From assembly GCF_020783315.1 (NCBI RefSeq), contig NZ_CP086063.1, forward strand, positions 3,150,501 through 3,214,500: a stretch of 64,000 nt of DNA, read 5' to 3'. This DNA is from Ferruginibacter lapsinanis (GTDB taxonomy: Bacteria > Bacteroidota > Bacteroidia > Chitinophagales > Chitinophagaceae). The notes below the pieces were generated by a model, which saw only the letters and a list, made by a program, of their open reading frames with translations, was not told the origin of the DNA and did no database searches. Position 1 is the stretch's first letter; each line of letters begins with the position of its first letter. This document shows, in pieces, positions 18,052-27,665 of the stretch. The position numbers and the translations under genes are program-made.

Positions 18052-19506
18052 ATGCTTACTGCTTTTTTTGAGAACGCATATTTTTTACAATCCCTTGGAT
18101 GGGCTATAATGAATAGTTTCTGGCAAGTAGGTTTATTATGGTTGGTTTATCAACTCATTGTTGGAGCAAAACCAAACGCTCCTGCCGTTTTCAAACACAA
18201 TCTGGCTTTTACTTTACTCATACTTTCTTCTATTTGGTTTGTCAGTACGATTCTGCGATCTTATCAACATATCAAACATTCCGCTATCGCTTTTTTCTCT
18301 CTATCAGTTACACCCGATATACTTTCAACTATTAATGCGGCACTACCCTTGCTGGCTGTAGTGTATGTATTATTCCTGTTCTTTTATTTGATCAAATTTT
18401 CAGGGATAGTTTTCAAAACCGCAAAATTGAAAAACAATGACTTGACAAAACCTGATATTGATATAAGACTGTTTGTAAACAACACTGTTTTACATTTAGG
18501 TATAAAAAAGAAAGTAGATGTATGGATATCAAAAAATGTTGATGTTCCATCTGTGATCGGCTTTTTTAAACCGGTCATATTATTACCCGTTGCCGCTATA
18601 ACACAACTCAGCACTCAACAAACAGAGGCAATCCTGCTGCACGAATTGGCGCATATCAAAAGAGATGATTTTTTATTGAACATATTACAAACAGTTGCAA
18701 AGTTGATGTTATTCTTTAATCCTTTTGCAACTTTATTATGCAGAGAAATAGAAAATGAAAGAGAAAACTGCTGCGATGACTGGGTGCTTAATTATCAATA
18801 CAACAGGGAAACATATGCCAACGCATTATTGCAAATAGAAATACACAGACAGCAAAAAACCTTATTGGCATTGGCTGCCACGAATGGTAAAAAACAATTG
18901 CTCAATAGAATTAAAAGACTGTTTGCTTCCGAACCCTATACTTTTTTAAACGAAATTCAAAAGGTAAAAATTATTACAGTTGTTTTAATTGCAACTTTTG
19001 CTATTATATCGCTTATCCCAATAAAACCGTTGACAAATAATGCTGCAATCTTTACAGATAGCAAGAAAATTTATGCTGCTGCAAAGGTTCACCCTATTAC
19101 CCCAAAAAGCACACCATTTGTTCATCCAACTATTGCGAAAACAAGAAAAAACGTAACCCTAAAAAACAATGCTACTCCTAAATCTGTCAATATAATAGAT
19201 ACTAAAGAGGAAGACTTCCCTATTGCTCTCATCAATGAAGATTTGTTTAAAAATAAGCCATCGAACTTTTCTATTCTTCCTGTATCTGAAAAAAATGAAT
19301 TAACTACACCTAAATATTTTGTAAGAATAGAAGACCAAAGTTCGGGTGAAAAAAATAATAATACTTACTATTTTCAATTATCGAAAGACAGTGGCAAAGC
19401 TGCAATCAAACCAATTATATTTATTAATCAACCTGTAAAAAATAAAGCCGCTGCAAAAAAATTGCCCGACACATCATCTATGCCGGGCAAAAGAGTTACC
19501 ACTTAA
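18052..19506 (+). CDS. M56 (BlaR1-like) membrane metallopeptidase without penicillin-binding sensor
   Basis: The 484-residue protein has several N-terminal transmembrane segments (about residues 15-125). The zinc-peptidase motif HELAH is at 197-201, followed by HIKRDD and by the downstream metal-ligand region ENERENCCDDWVL. A further transmembrane segment lies near 305-325. The remaining 160 residues are low-complexity Lys/Thr/Asn-rich and contain no penicillin-binding domain, unlike staphylococcal BlaR1. It likely cleaves the adjacent BlaI-type repressor on an envelope signal. The gene lies 9 bp after the repressor gene in the same operon. Confidence 0.9.
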   Translation: MLTAFFENAYFLQSLGWAIMNSFWQVGLLWLVYQLIVGAKPNAPAVFKHNLAFTLLILSSIWFVSTILRSYQHIKHSAIAFFSLSVTPDILSTINAALPLLAVVYVLFLFFYLIKFSGIVFKTAKLKNNDLTKPDIDIRLFVNNTVLHLGIKKKVDVWISKNVDVPSVIGFFKPVILLPVAAITQLSTQQTEAILLHELAHIKRDDFLLNILQTVAKLMLFFNPFATLLCREIENERENCCDDWVLNYQYNRETYANALLQIEIHRQQKTLLALAATNGKKQLLNRIKRLFASEPYTFLNEIQKVKIITVVLIATFAIISLIPIKPLTNNAAIFTDSKKIYAAAKVHPITPKSTPFVHPTIAKTRKNVTLKNNATPKSVNIIDTKEEDFPIALINEDLFKNKPSNFSILPVSEKNELTTPKYFVRIEDQSSGEKNNNTYYFQLSKDSGKAAIKPIIFINQPVKNKAAAKKLPDTSSMPGKRVTT

Positions 19507-19513
19507 TATAATA

Positions 19514-22117
19514 CTATCTTAATTTATTAATTGGTTGTGTTACTGTTACACCATTTTTGTCGATGAATTTGATATACAGCACTCCTGCATTATATGTTGA
19601 AATATCAAAGTCAAATTGATTTTTTCCTGCTTTCAACAATTTTTCGGTTATTGCCAATTTTCTTCCCACACCATCTGTAATAATAAACTTGCCATTACCA
19701 TTCTCCGCATTGGTTACTGATACAGTGATATTATTTTTTGCAGGATTAGGCCTGACTGACAAACTAAATGTAGCGGAAGAATTGTTGATCTTTCTTATTT
19801 CACTCAATTCATAGGTGCCGTCTTTATTCACTGTTTTGATCTTATAATAGTTGATGCCGTCGGGCATTGCATTATCTGCAAAAGTATATATATACCCATT
19901 TCGATTATGGGATGCAGTTAGTTTCCCTATATTTTGATATGTAATTCCGTCACTGCTGCGTAACATTTCGAAATGATCAGTTTTTTGCTCATTAACAGTG
20001 ATCCATCTCAAAGCGTTATATCCTGTCATTTTCAATACTTCAAAACTTCCCATTGTTACAGGCAGCACCCCTATCCCTAAAAATCTCATACTCCAGTTAC
20101 AAGATTCATCAGTACAATTTACCTGATCAACTGCTATATAATAATCTGTATTCAGCAACAGATCTCCAAAAGTCAAATTATCAGTTGATGTAACAACCGT
20201 TTGACAATTTGAAGGAGTAACAGCAGCTGCAGTATTACAATCTGTAAGTACAGATACCCTGATCCCATTCGGACAAGAGCTCAACCCATCTCCAGAATTT
20301 CCCCCGTCAAAATCAATACTCAATGTTCTGTCTACAGCCACTGCAGAAGTATGTATCTTATAAAATATGGATCTGCATGCCGGTGTTCCGCAATAAGTTG
20401 CTTCGCCAATACTCTTGCCGGTACATTCGTTTGTATACCCAGTGGCTGCTCCAGCGCTTGCGTTGGCAGTTAAAGGCAGTCCGGTACTGCATGAGTTATT
20501 GGTTGGAGCAGGCTCCGGAGCGGTATAGCTGGTACAAAGCTTACACCCTGGATTTGCAGAAAAACTTGCTGTAAAAGTATGAAAGACTCCATCCGCAGTT
20601 AAACCTGTAATGGTTCCTGTCAATGGCGAGGTAAATGGAGCAGTTAGCACTGTGCTATGCCCCTCTCCATCTGTTATGGTTAATGTTCCTGAAACCGGCG
20701 CATTCGTAAAACTAACGCTATAGTCCACACTATATATATTATTGTTACAATCTCCTTTTGGAGCAACAACCAGTTCATTTACTAAACATGGACATTCGAT
20801 ACCTGCAGTGTTACCGGTATTATTTGTGATATTAATTGTAGCAGGTAAATTTTCATAATTAGTTACCAGTACCAGGTAATACTGGCCAGCCACTGCTGAA
20901 TTTATCGAAACATTCCCTCCGTTAGTTTCCGCATAGTTGCATCTGAGAGGAGTGCCCAAAGCGGCTCCGCAAGGAAATCCATTGCTGCCTGCACCTCCTG
21001 TGCCGCATGTAGGCGTGCTTGGAGTAAGCCCTGTAAAAGGCCCCCATATTGCAAAATCTACATCCTGATCTGGCACACTTTTAATATTCCAACGGATATT
21101 TCCATTAGATGTTATTTTGATCCAATGATATTCCGGATTGGGAGCACTTAATAAACAATCGTAATCAGCATCGGTGCCAGCCCCATCTTCAGGCTGATCT
21201 ACCCCAGCCGAAAAAGAAAAAGGAGCACAAATTTGCGTGGCAGTTGCACAGGTCGAAGCTGGTGGGGCTCCAGGCGTTTTAAATTGCAGTGTATTCCTGC
21301 AGGAATTATTCCCTACATCTTCGGCATTTAGCGGAATTACAAACCATTCATATATAGTTGAGTAGCTTAACTCCCCTCCTAAAATAACACTATTGCCAGC
21401 TACACTACCCAGATTGACAAATCCCCCTCCATTGGTCACATCTCTTACATATAAAGCGTACCCGGTGGCATCAGCCACAGATGTCCAGGTTAACGTTGCA
21501 GGAAAAGTAATCAAACTGTTATTTACCGGAGATATCGGAGTGGGGCATCCAATCGGTGCAGCACTTGTTGCATTCACACATAATTCATAATCCCGGGTGG
21601 CATCTTGCGTATAATCAGCTTCACGCCACATTCTTAAATATACCACAGTACCTGGAGTTAAGGGCCCCACACCGGTAAAAACAGGTATTCCTCCATCAAT
21701 GGTACATTGACTGCTATTGGTTATTTCTCTAAAGGTCGCTCCAGAGCATGTGGCAGATGATGAAGTATACATTACCCAATCAAAATAAGTGCTATTAGAG
21801 TTTACAGTTAGATCGACACTAAAATAACCCGAACCCGGTACAACGATCTTATACCACCAATCCCTGGTTGTTGCTCCAAAAAGATTACAATCTACAGTAG
21901 GTAATATAACACCAGAAGATGCTGAAGTTGAGTTTGTAAACTCAGTACCGACCCCATTATTAATAGTAGCCGTAACAATACTTGCGCATGATGATCCAAT
22001 TGGATTCACAGTAATCTCCGGGGCATTACAAGGTTCATCTGAGCCGTTTTGTGCAAAGATTGATACAGATAAAAGGATGAACTGCAACAGCAAGGTTGCT
22101 TTTATTATTCTCGACAT
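19514..22117 (-). CDS. Large Cys-rich secreted protein with type IX sorting tail
   Basis: The 867-residue protein has a signal peptide ending near SIFAQ (residue 22). At least three related beta-sandwich modules start with Cys-containing segments (EPCNAPEI near 28, STCATATQICAPFSFS near 287, NNSCSTGLPL near 545), each with aromatic DWWYKI, EYHWIKI or SIFYKI strands. Between the first two lies a fibronectin-like module (about 190-280). The C-terminus (about 780-867) has a sorting domain with VRPNPAKNNITVSV, where the usual YPNP reads RPNP. It is probably exported by the type IX system. It lies 22 bp downstream of a small secreted-protein gene, presumably in one transcript. Confidence 0.85.
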   Translation of the reverse strand: MSRIIKATLLLQFILLSVSIFAQNGSDEPCNAPEITVNPIGSSCASIVTATINNGVGTEFTNSTSASSGVILPTVDCNLFGATTRDWWYKIVVPGSGYFSVDLTVNSNSTYFDWVMYTSSSATCSGATFREITNSSQCTIDGGIPVFTGVGPLTPGTVVYLRMWREADYTQDATRDYELCVNATSAAPIGCPTPISPVNNSLITFPATLTWTSVADATGYALYVRDVTNGGGFVNLGSVAGNSVILGGELSYSTIYEWFVIPLNAEDVGNNSCRNTLQFKTPGAPPASTCATATQICAPFSFSAGVDQPEDGAGTDADYDCLLSAPNPEYHWIKITSNGNIRWNIKSVPDQDVDFAIWGPFTGLTPSTPTCGTGGAGSNGFPCGAALGTPLRCNYAETNGGNVSINSAVAGQYYLVLVTNYENLPATINITNNTGNTAGIECPCLVNELVVAPKGDCNNNIYSVDYSVSFTNAPVSGTLTITDGEGHSTVLTAPFTSPLTGTITGLTADGVFHTFTASFSANPGCKLCTSYTAPEPAPTNNSCSTGLPLTANASAGAATGYTNECTGKSIGEATYCGTPACRSIFYKIHTSAVAVDRTLSIDFDGGNSGDGLSSCPNGIRVSVLTDCNTAAAVTPSNCQTVVTSTDNLTFGDLLLNTDYYIAVDQVNCTDESCNWSMRFLGIGVLPVTMGSFEVLKMTGYNALRWITVNEQKTDHFEMLRSSDGITYQNIGKLTASHNRNGYIYTFADNAMPDGINYYKIKTVNKDGTYELSEIRKINNSSATFSLSVRPNPAKNNITVSVTNAENGNGKFIITDGVGRKLAITEKLLKAGKNQFDFDISTYNAGVLYIKFIDKNGVTVTQPINKLR

Positions 22118-22139
22118 AAAAGTAGTTTAGATAAATTAA

Positions 22140-22505
22140 TTATAAACCGCTAGCCGTTATCTCTGCATCGGAAAATTCAAAATTCTTTTTGAGGATCTGG
22201 CGTATATATACCGTAGGTGCAGATAATTTTATTTGTCCAGTTTTACTGCTGTAACTGAAGGCCAGAATATTGGGGGCACTTCTAAAATCCGCATTGATCT
22301 GTGTAGACGTTTTTTTGCGCCAGAGCTGGAGCAATTCCTTGTTATATAAACTAACCGAAGTTTTCTCGGTTGCCTTTGAAATAACCACAATAGAACGCTT
22401 ACTCCTTTTCTGAGTATCAGACTTATAATATAATGTCTGCAACTTTTGGGCTGACAGGAATTTGACCGAAAAGAGTAAAATGAATAAAGTAATTTTTTTT
22501 ATCAT
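22140..22505 (-). CDS. Small secreted protein of unknown function
   Basis: The 121-residue product has a clear signal peptide (MIKKITLFILLFSVKFLSAQ). A basic mature part follows with KRSKRSIVVISKATEKTSVS and repeated short hydrophobic strands. An upstream in-frame Met would add 17 residues before the signal peptide and is rejected. It precedes the large type IX cargo gene by 22 bp on the same strand, so the two may act together at the cell surface. I do not recognise a family. Confidence 0.65.
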   Translation of the reverse strand: MIKKITLFILLFSVKFLSAQKLQTLYYKSDTQKRSKRSIVVISKATEKTSVSLYNKELLQLWRKKTSTQINADFRSAPNILAFSYSSKTGQIKLSAPTVYIRQILKKNFEFSDAEITASGL

Positions 22506-23235
22506 ATAATAATTTTTAAAGAATTCTCTAATTGAAAATTTCATTAAATAAAACATCCGGTTTAAGAATATACCATCATCCTCAATTTACTTTATTTGAA
22601 CTAGCCGTCAAAATATACCGAAAGCAATTTTTAAAACTTCGCTAAATATCCATAAATATTAAATATTTTAACTATCTGTTTCACTCCAAAAAAATTCAAC
22701 AAAAGCTGAGAACAAAAAACAAAGCTGCCATTATTACCGATTATTTTAAAAATTGAAATATTTGAAAACAATCGGAATTCCCGAAGATTTTTGCATGGTG
22801 AGCACAAGTATCCAAAATAATTTACCAGGCCTAAAAACGCCTTTTTAACTTTCCGGATATAATAATTAATGATAATAAGCATTTTTATATAAAATAAAAT
22901 TGAATATGAAAATTGTATTTTATTGTATATCATTTATTTAAAACAATTTTGTTTAAAATAAATTTCACTGAAGTTTTTCTGTCACATATCGATTAATTAG
23001 TAAAAAATTCGTGTGCTAATTTCTAAATTATAATTTCAACAAATAGTATTTAATTCATTTTATATTAATAAATTACAATAATATTTATACACTAAATAAA
23101 TGAGTACTTATATTTTTACCGAGGAGAAATCATTTATTACAGAATTACTAAATTGATTAGGATACTTTTTTACAAAATAGATATGTTTTTTAGTTTGGTC
23201 ATCCTGCCCTAACTTGCACCCTACTAACCAACAAA
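22506..23235. other. Long AT-rich intergenic region
   Basis: About 730 bp of very AT-rich sequence separates divergent genes. A 100-codon frame on the minus strand (22631-22933) is Ile/Phe/Asn/Lys-rich low complexity and looks fortuitous. I see no convincing RNA gene or repeat. Confidence 0.55.
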
Positions 23236-23706
23236 ATGATTATGCGATCACCAGGAAGTTTTTACCTATTGTTTATATCCTTACTGACAATAATGCTGAT
23301 TTCATGTAGTACTCCGAAGAGTCTTGAGTACCGGGATTTTAAAAACTTCTCTATCGAAAAAGTAGGCCTTGGCTCCTCTGCAATAAAGATGGACCTGGTG
23401 TATTACAACCCCAACAGATTCGGTTTACAACTCATGCGGACAGACCTTGACGTTTATGTGGATTCGACATATTTAGGGCATACTACCCAGGAATACCAAA
23501 TAACCCTACCTCGCCAAAGGGAGTTTACAATACCTATTAAAATGGATATTGATATGAGAAATATTTTCAAAAATTTGCTGAATACGGCATTTAGTAAAGA
23601 AATAAATTTAAAAATATCCGGTTCTGTAAAAGTTGGAAAAATGAATGTTTTTAAAACTTTCCCGATAGATTATACCGGAAAGCAGCAGTTAAGTTTGTTC
23701 CAATAA
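23236..23706 (+). CDS. LEA type-2 (WHy-like) lipoprotein
   Basis: The 156-residue precursor has a lipoprotein signal with lipobox LISC (Cys near residue 24), so the mature protein should be lipid-anchored. The rest (FSIEKVGLGSSAIKMDLVYY, then NPNRFGLQLMRTDLDVYVD) matches the late-embryogenesis-abundant type-2 beta-sandwich, which occurs as small lipoproteins in many bacteria. Function is unproven; stress-related or envelope roles have been proposed for the family. It converges on pyrE with a shared hairpin between them. Confidence 0.82.
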   Translation: MIMRSPGSFYLLFISLLTIMLISCSTPKSLEYRDFKNFSIEKVGLGSSAIKMDLVYYNPNRFGLQLMRTDLDVYVDSTYLGHTTQEYQITLPRQREFTIPIKMDIDMRNIFKNLLNTAFSKEINLKISGSVKVGKMNVFKTFPIDYTGKQQLSLFQ

Positions 23707-23708
23707 AA

Positions 23709-23733
23709 AACCGCCGGAGAAATTCCGACGGTT
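23709..23733 (-). terminator. Hairpin terminator between lipoprotein gene and pyrE
   Basis: AACCGCCGGA and TTCCGACGGTT form a stem around a short loop. On the minus strand it is followed by TTTTTTATTG, so it best serves pyrE. Confidence 0.7.
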
Positions 23734-23754
23734 GCAATCTTAAAATTTTGATTT

Positions 23755-24381
23755 CTATCCCCATGTAGAAGGAGCATTTCTCCACTCTAACAATGTGTTC
23801 AATTGTTCAGCCGAAACGATCCCTTTCTCTACGGCCAGATCAATTAAAGTAGCATAATTTGTCAACGATCTATACTCTACCCCGGCTGCCGCAAAAGCCT
23901 TATCCGCCACTTCAAATCCATAGGTAAAAATTGATACCATGCCTACTACTTCCACCCCGGCTTTACGTAATACTTCCACTACCTCTAAGCTACTTTTTCC
24001 GGTAGAGATCAGGTCTTCTATCACCACCACTTTTTGTCCTTTTTCATAAAAACCTTCGATCTGGTTCGATAAGCCATGCTCTTTGGGCTTAGGTCGAACA
24101 TATATATAAGGCAGTTTTAGCTGATCAGACGCCATGGCTCCCCACGCTATACCAGCAGTGGCTACTCCGGCAAGCATCTCCGCATCCGGAAATTTTTCAA
24201 ATATCACATTACACATCTCACTTTTTATAAACTCTCTGATATATGGGAATGATAATACCTTTCGGTTATCGCAATAAATAGGACTTTTCCATCCGCTTGC
24301 CCATGTAAAAGGTTGTTGTGGACTTAATTTTATTGCATTAATTTGTAGGAGTTTTTCAGCTACAGCTTTTTCGTTTGTCAT
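23755..24381 (-). CDS. pyrE: Orotate phosphoribosyltransferase
   Basis: The 208-residue protein carries the PRPP-binding motif VVIEDLISTGKSS (about residues 117-129) and the N-terminal QPFTWASGWKSPIYCDNR typical of OPRTases. It converts orotate and PRPP to OMP in pyrimidine synthesis. Other pyrimidine genes (pyrB, pyrR) lie about 2 kb away on the same strand but in a separate transcript. A TAATTTTG element ends 6 bp upstream of the ATG, suggesting a leaderless or nearly leaderless mRNA. Confidence 0.95.
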   Translation of the reverse strand: MTNEKAVAEKLLQINAIKLSPQQPFTWASGWKSPIYCDNRKVLSFPYIREFIKSEMCNVIFEKFPDAEMLAGVATAGIAWGAMASDQLKLPYIYVRPKPKEHGLSNQIEGFYEKGQKVVVIEDLISTGKSSLEVVEVLRKAGVEVVGMVSIFTYGFEVADKAFAAAGVEYRSLTNYATLIDLAVEKGIVSAEQLNTLLEWRNAPSTWG

Positions 24382-24386
24382 GGCTG

Positions 24387-24394
24387 CAAAATTA
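24387..24394 (-). promoter_or_regulatory. Promoter -7 element TAATTTTG close to pyrE start
   Basis: On the minus strand the bases match TAnnTTTG, only 5 bases from the start codon. Transcription would begin at or near the ATG. Confidence 0.4.
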
Positions 24395-24488
24395 AATAAA
24401 GCGGCAGGCTACAAGTCATAAGTGGAAAGTTTGTTCAAATTATTATACTTCTTGTAGCTTGCAGCATATAACCCTACGCTCATTTATT

Positions 24489-25121
24489 ATGTATATCAAG
24501 ATCTATTTTAACGATAAGCCCGTTTTCCTGTGCGACGAGATCAATGCTGAACTGAAGGAAATACTGCATCACCCCGATGCTGTTTTGGTTGATGAAATAT
24601 CTAGCAATGCGATCAATGCATTATTACATGAAATAAAAAAAGATGAATTTCATGCAGGCGTATTGTTTCATGAAGACCTGCAGGCCCTAAAGAAATCGTT
24701 CTTCAAGCATTTTACATTGATAGAAGCAGCCGGGGGGATTGTACAGAATGCACGAAAAGAATTGTTGTTCATTTACCGGCTGGATAAATGGGATTTGCCG
24801 AAAGGGAAAATGGAGGCAGGTGAAAGTGCTGAAGAATGCGCTGTAAGAGAAGTAGAGGAAGAGACAGGCGTAAAAAACATTCATCTTAAAAATAAACTGG
24901 GAGAAACTTACCATACCTATAACGCCTATGGCAAACATTATCTTAAAATAACACATTGGTTCTTTATGACATGTCCCAACGGACAAATATTAGTTCCTCA
25001 GACTGAAGAAGATATTGTAGATATTAAATGGATAAACACCGTAAATATCGGAGAGCTAATGGAAAACACCTACCCATCGATACGAGATGTAGTCAGTATT
25101 TATTCAGCAATTGGTAAATAA
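24489..25121 (+). CDS. NUDIX hydrolase
   Basis: The 210-residue protein has a NUDIX box near residues 110-132 (core GESAEECAVREVEEETGV preceded by GKMEA). This motif coordinates Mg2+ for hydrolysis of nucleoside-diphosphate-linked substrates. An N-terminal segment of about 70 residues precedes the NUDIX fold, which is longer than in MutT-type enzymes. ATG at 24489 is preferred over an upstream in-frame ATG that adds ten unlikely residues. Substrate cannot be predicted. It converges with the thioesterase gene with a 4-bp gap. Confidence 0.9.
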   Translation: MYIKIYFNDKPVFLCDEINAELKEILHHPDAVLVDEISSNAINALLHEIKKDEFHAGVLFHEDLQALKKSFFKHFTLIEAAGGIVQNARKELLFIYRLDKWDLPKGKMEAGESAEECAVREVEEETGVKNIHLKNKLGETYHTYNAYGKHYLKITHWFFMTCPNGQILVPQTEEDIVDIKWINTVNIGELMENTYPSIRDVVSIYSAIGK

Positions 25122-25125
25122 TAAA

Positions 25126-25557
25126 TTAAAAAGCCTTTTTCAACACAGCTACCGTAAGCCTTGTAGCACAGATCAGTTTTTCTGCATCGTCGTATATCTT
25201 AACATCCCACACATGGGTATTGGTACCTAAATGTAAAGGGGTGGCTATACCTGTAACAAACCCTTGTCTGGCACTACGTATATGATTGGCATTGATCTCC
25301 AGTCCTACACAACTGAATTTATTGGCATCCACAACCAGGTGCGATGCTATACTTCCTACTGTTTCGGATAAAGTGCAGCTAGCTCCACCATGCAACAATC
25401 CGTAAGGCTGTTTGGTGCGATGATCCACCGGCATTTTCATCTTTAAAAAATCATCCCCAAGCGCTACCCATTCCATGCCCAGATGTTCGGCCATAGTACC
25501 TTCCAATACTACAGACAGATCTTCCAATTTGAGGTGTTTGTTGAACCAGATTGACAT
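25126..25557 (-). CDS. Hotdog-fold acyl-CoA thioesterase (PaaI/MenI-like)
   Basis: The 143-residue protein has the hotdog central-helix motif GLLHGGASCTLSETVGS, closely like the YdiI/EntH group, in which the Glu is the catalytic residue. It hydrolyses an acyl- or aroyl-CoA. A role as 1,4-dihydroxy-2-naphthoyl-CoA hydrolase in menaquinone synthesis is plausible for a Bacteroidota member but not proven. The gene is 1 bp downstream of coaD, so the two are probably co-transcribed, linking it to CoA metabolism. Confidence 0.85.
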   Translation of the reverse strand: MSIWFNKHLKLEDLSVVLEGTMAEHLGMEWVALGDDFLKMKMPVDHRTKQPYGLLHGGASCTLSETVGSIASHLVVDANKFSCVGLEINANHIRSARQGFVTGIATPLHLGTNTHVWDVKIYDDAEKLICATRLTVAVLKKAF

Positions 25558-25558
25558 G

Positions 25559-26032
25559 CTATTTCTTTTTTATAGATTGATTAACTACGTCCGGCAAAAA
25601 TTGCGATACATCGCCGCCATTCTTGTATACATCACGAACAAGTGTAGACGCAACTGAAGTAAACTGAGGCAAGCAGGTAAGAAAAACTGTTTCGATATTC
25701 CCCTCAATGCTCCGGTTCATATCAGCGATCGCTTTTTCGTATTCAAAATCATTTACATAACGGATACCTCTTAAAATAAACTTAGCGCCAACTTGTTTAC
25801 AGCAACTCACTGTTAATCCATCATACAAAACAGCATCTACTTTAGGTTCATCTTTGTAAATATCTTTTACCCATTGCAAGCGTTGTTCTTCGCTGAACAT
25901 GGGTACTTTATTTACATTACGGCCTATACCGATCACCAGTTTATCAAATAAAGGCAATGCCCTGTTGATAATATCTATATGCCCTAAGGTAACAGGATCG
26001 AAAGTTCCGGGAAATAAGCAAATTCTTGTCAT
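25559..26032 (-). CDS. coaD: Phosphopantetheine adenylyltransferase
   Basis: The 157-residue protein starts with the nucleotidyltransferase motif FPGTFDPVTLGHIDI (the HxGH-type signature) and ends with a region containing the ISSTxVR-like segment FTSVASTLVRDV. Length and motifs fit CoaD, which adenylates 4'-phosphopantetheine to dephospho-CoA. It is followed directly by a thioesterase gene. The 127-bp upstream region is AT-rich with three TAATTGATAA-like units and no clear promoter consensus. Confidence 0.95.
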   Translation of the reverse strand: MTRICLFPGTFDPVTLGHIDIINRALPLFDKLVIGIGRNVNKVPMFSEEQRLQWVKDIYKDEPKVDAVLYDGLTVSCCKQVGAKFILRGIRYVNDFEYEKAIADMNRSIEGNIETVFLTCLPQFTSVASTLVRDVYKNGGDVSQFLPDVVNQSIKKK

Positions 26033-26159
26033 AGTTGATAATTGATAAATAATAATTGATAATTTTTCAGAAGGATAGTTTATTTATCATTCTAAACAAC
26101 TTAATAATTGATATGGGAATAATACAATAATTTACAGTATTATCAACTATCCATAAAAC

Positions 26160-27086
26160 TTAGTTCTTGTTTCCTGCCAACAGATACAACACCGCCATCC
26201 TTACCGCAACGCCATTTTCTACCTGTTGTAAAATGATGGACTGATTGCTGTCTGCCACATCACTATCAATTTCTACCCCCCGATTGATTGGGCCCGGATG
26301 CATGATAACAATTTCTCTGCCTACCTCCTCCAACAATTTTTTACTTACGCCGTAGGCTAAATTATATTCTCTTAAGGAAGAAAACAATACCTGATTTTGG
26401 CGCTCCAGCTGAATACGCAATACATTGGCTACATCACACCATTGCAATGCTTTCTTTAAATTATATTCTACCCTCACATTCAATGCTTCGCTGATATATT
26501 TAGGGATAAGCGTGGGAGGACCGGCCACCATTACTTCGGCTCCCATCTTCTTTAATAAATAAATATTACTAAGTGCAACTCTTGAATGCATGATATCTCC
26601 AATCAACACCACCTTCTTTCCTTGCAGTGTTCCTAATTTTTCCTGTATGGAAAATGCATCGAGTAAAGCCTGCGTTGGATGTTCGTTGATACCATCTCCT
26701 GCATTTACAATAGCAGCCGGGATATGTTTGGCCAAAAAATGTGGAGCACCGCTGGCACTATGTCTCATTACTACCATATCTACTTTCATAGATAAAATAT
26801 TATTCACTGTATCCAGTAAAGTTTCTCCTTTTGCTGCAGAAGATCCGGAAACGGTAAAATTAACGGTATCAGCACTCAAACGCTTTTCTGCCAACTCAAA
26901 AGAAATTCTTGTACGGGTACTGTTTTCATAAAACAGATTGACAATAGTAACCTCACGTAATGAAGGAACTTTTTTAACCGGACGTTGTAAAACTTCTTTA
27001 AATTGAGTGGCGGTTGATAAAATAAGAGAGATATCCTGAGGAGTAAGGTCTTTAATGCCTAGTAGATGTTTAGTAGATAGTTGCAT
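26160..27086 (-). CDS. pyrB: Aspartate carbamoyltransferase catalytic chain
   Basis: The 308-residue protein has the carbamoyl-phosphate-binding motif STRTRISFE (about residues 55-63), the HPTQALLD motif (about 137-144) and HPGPINRG near residue 265. All are diagnostic of ATCase catalytic subunits. It catalyses carbamoyl phosphate plus aspartate to carbamoyl aspartate. No pyrI regulatory-chain gene is next to it. It follows pyrR by 22 bp in an operon. Confidence 0.96.
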   Translation of the reverse strand: MQLSTKHLLGIKDLTPQDISLILSTATQFKEVLQRPVKKVPSLREVTIVNLFYENSTRTRISFELAEKRLSADTVNFTVSGSSAAKGETLLDTVNNILSMKVDMVVMRHSASGAPHFLAKHIPAAIVNAGDGINEHPTQALLDAFSIQEKLGTLQGKKVVLIGDIMHSRVALSNIYLLKKMGAEVMVAGPPTLIPKYISEALNVRVEYNLKKALQWCDVANVLRIQLERQNQVLFSSLREYNLAYGVSKKLLEEVGREIVIMHPGPINRGVEIDSDVADSNQSIILQQVENGVAVRMAVLYLLAGNKN

Positions 27087-27108
27087 TAAAAAGCGAAGTT
27101 ATAGTAAA

Positions 27109-27633
27109 TTATTCACTTAACAGAACAACATGTTTATTTCCTGCAGGATCTTTTATTAATTTTATTTTTTCTGATCTGTTTGTTTCAATAGTAACCCCTG
27201 TATAATCTGCCTGAATAGGAAATTGCCGGTGTTCTTTTCTATCTACCAAAACACACAATTCAATCTTTTCAGGCCTCCCCAGATCTATTAAAGCATCCAG
27301 TGCAGCCTTAATGGTTCTGCCTGTAAACAACACATCATCAATGAGTATCACCTTTTTATCTTCGATAGAAAAAGGAATATGCATAACATCAGGAGCTAAT
27401 ATTTCCTTCCTGATATCATCCCTGTAAAAAGTAATATCCAGTTGTCCGTAATGCAGTGGTAAACCAGGTTGCAGCTTTTTCAACGCAGCAACAATATCAT
27501 CTGCCAACATTACTCCTCCTTGCTGTATGCCGATCAATACGACATCAGTAATATTGGGGTGGTTTTGCAATAATAATCCGGCTAATTTGTCTACCTGCGA
27601 TTGTAATTCAGAATGTGATAATATTTTTTTCAC
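27109..27633 (-). CDS. pyrR: PyrR-type phosphoribosyltransferase / uracil phosphoribosyltransferase
   Basis: The 174-residue protein has the PRPP motif VILIDDVLFTGRT (about residues 95-107) and PyrR features such as GIQQGGVMLADD and DITFYRDDI. PyrR either regulates pyr mRNA or salvages uracil. The start is GTG at 27633. A TATCTTTG promoter-like element lies about 25 bp upstream, so the predicted leader is far too short for a Bacillus-type attenuator. Salvage or post-initiation control is therefore more likely here. It forms an operon with pyrB. Confidence 0.92.
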   Translation of the reverse strand: MKKILSHSELQSQVDKLAGLLLQNHPNITDVVLIGIQQGGVMLADDIVAALKKLQPGLPLHYGQLDITFYRDDIRKEILAPDVMHIPFSIEDKKVILIDDVLFTGRTIKAALDALIDLGRPEKIELCVLVDRKEHRQFPIQADYTGVTIETNRSEKIKLIKDPAGNKHVVLLSE

Positions 27634-27657
27634 TTAATAAAAATAACATGTGTTTGC

Positions 27658-27665
27658 CAAAGATA
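27658..27665 (-). promoter_or_regulatory. Promoter -7 element TATCTTTG for pyrR-pyrB
   Basis: The minus-strand bases match TAnnTTTG, 24 bp before the GTG start. No -33 partner at normal distance. Confidence 0.45.

Noticed and set aside
17665-19506. Beta-lactam resistance module
   Set aside because: The M56 protein lacks a penicillin-binding domain and no beta-lactamase gene is nearby.
22631-22933. 100-codon minus-strand frame
   Set aside because: Ile/Phe/Asn/Lys-rich low complexity in an extremely AT-rich gap, with no motif, no promoter and no terminator.
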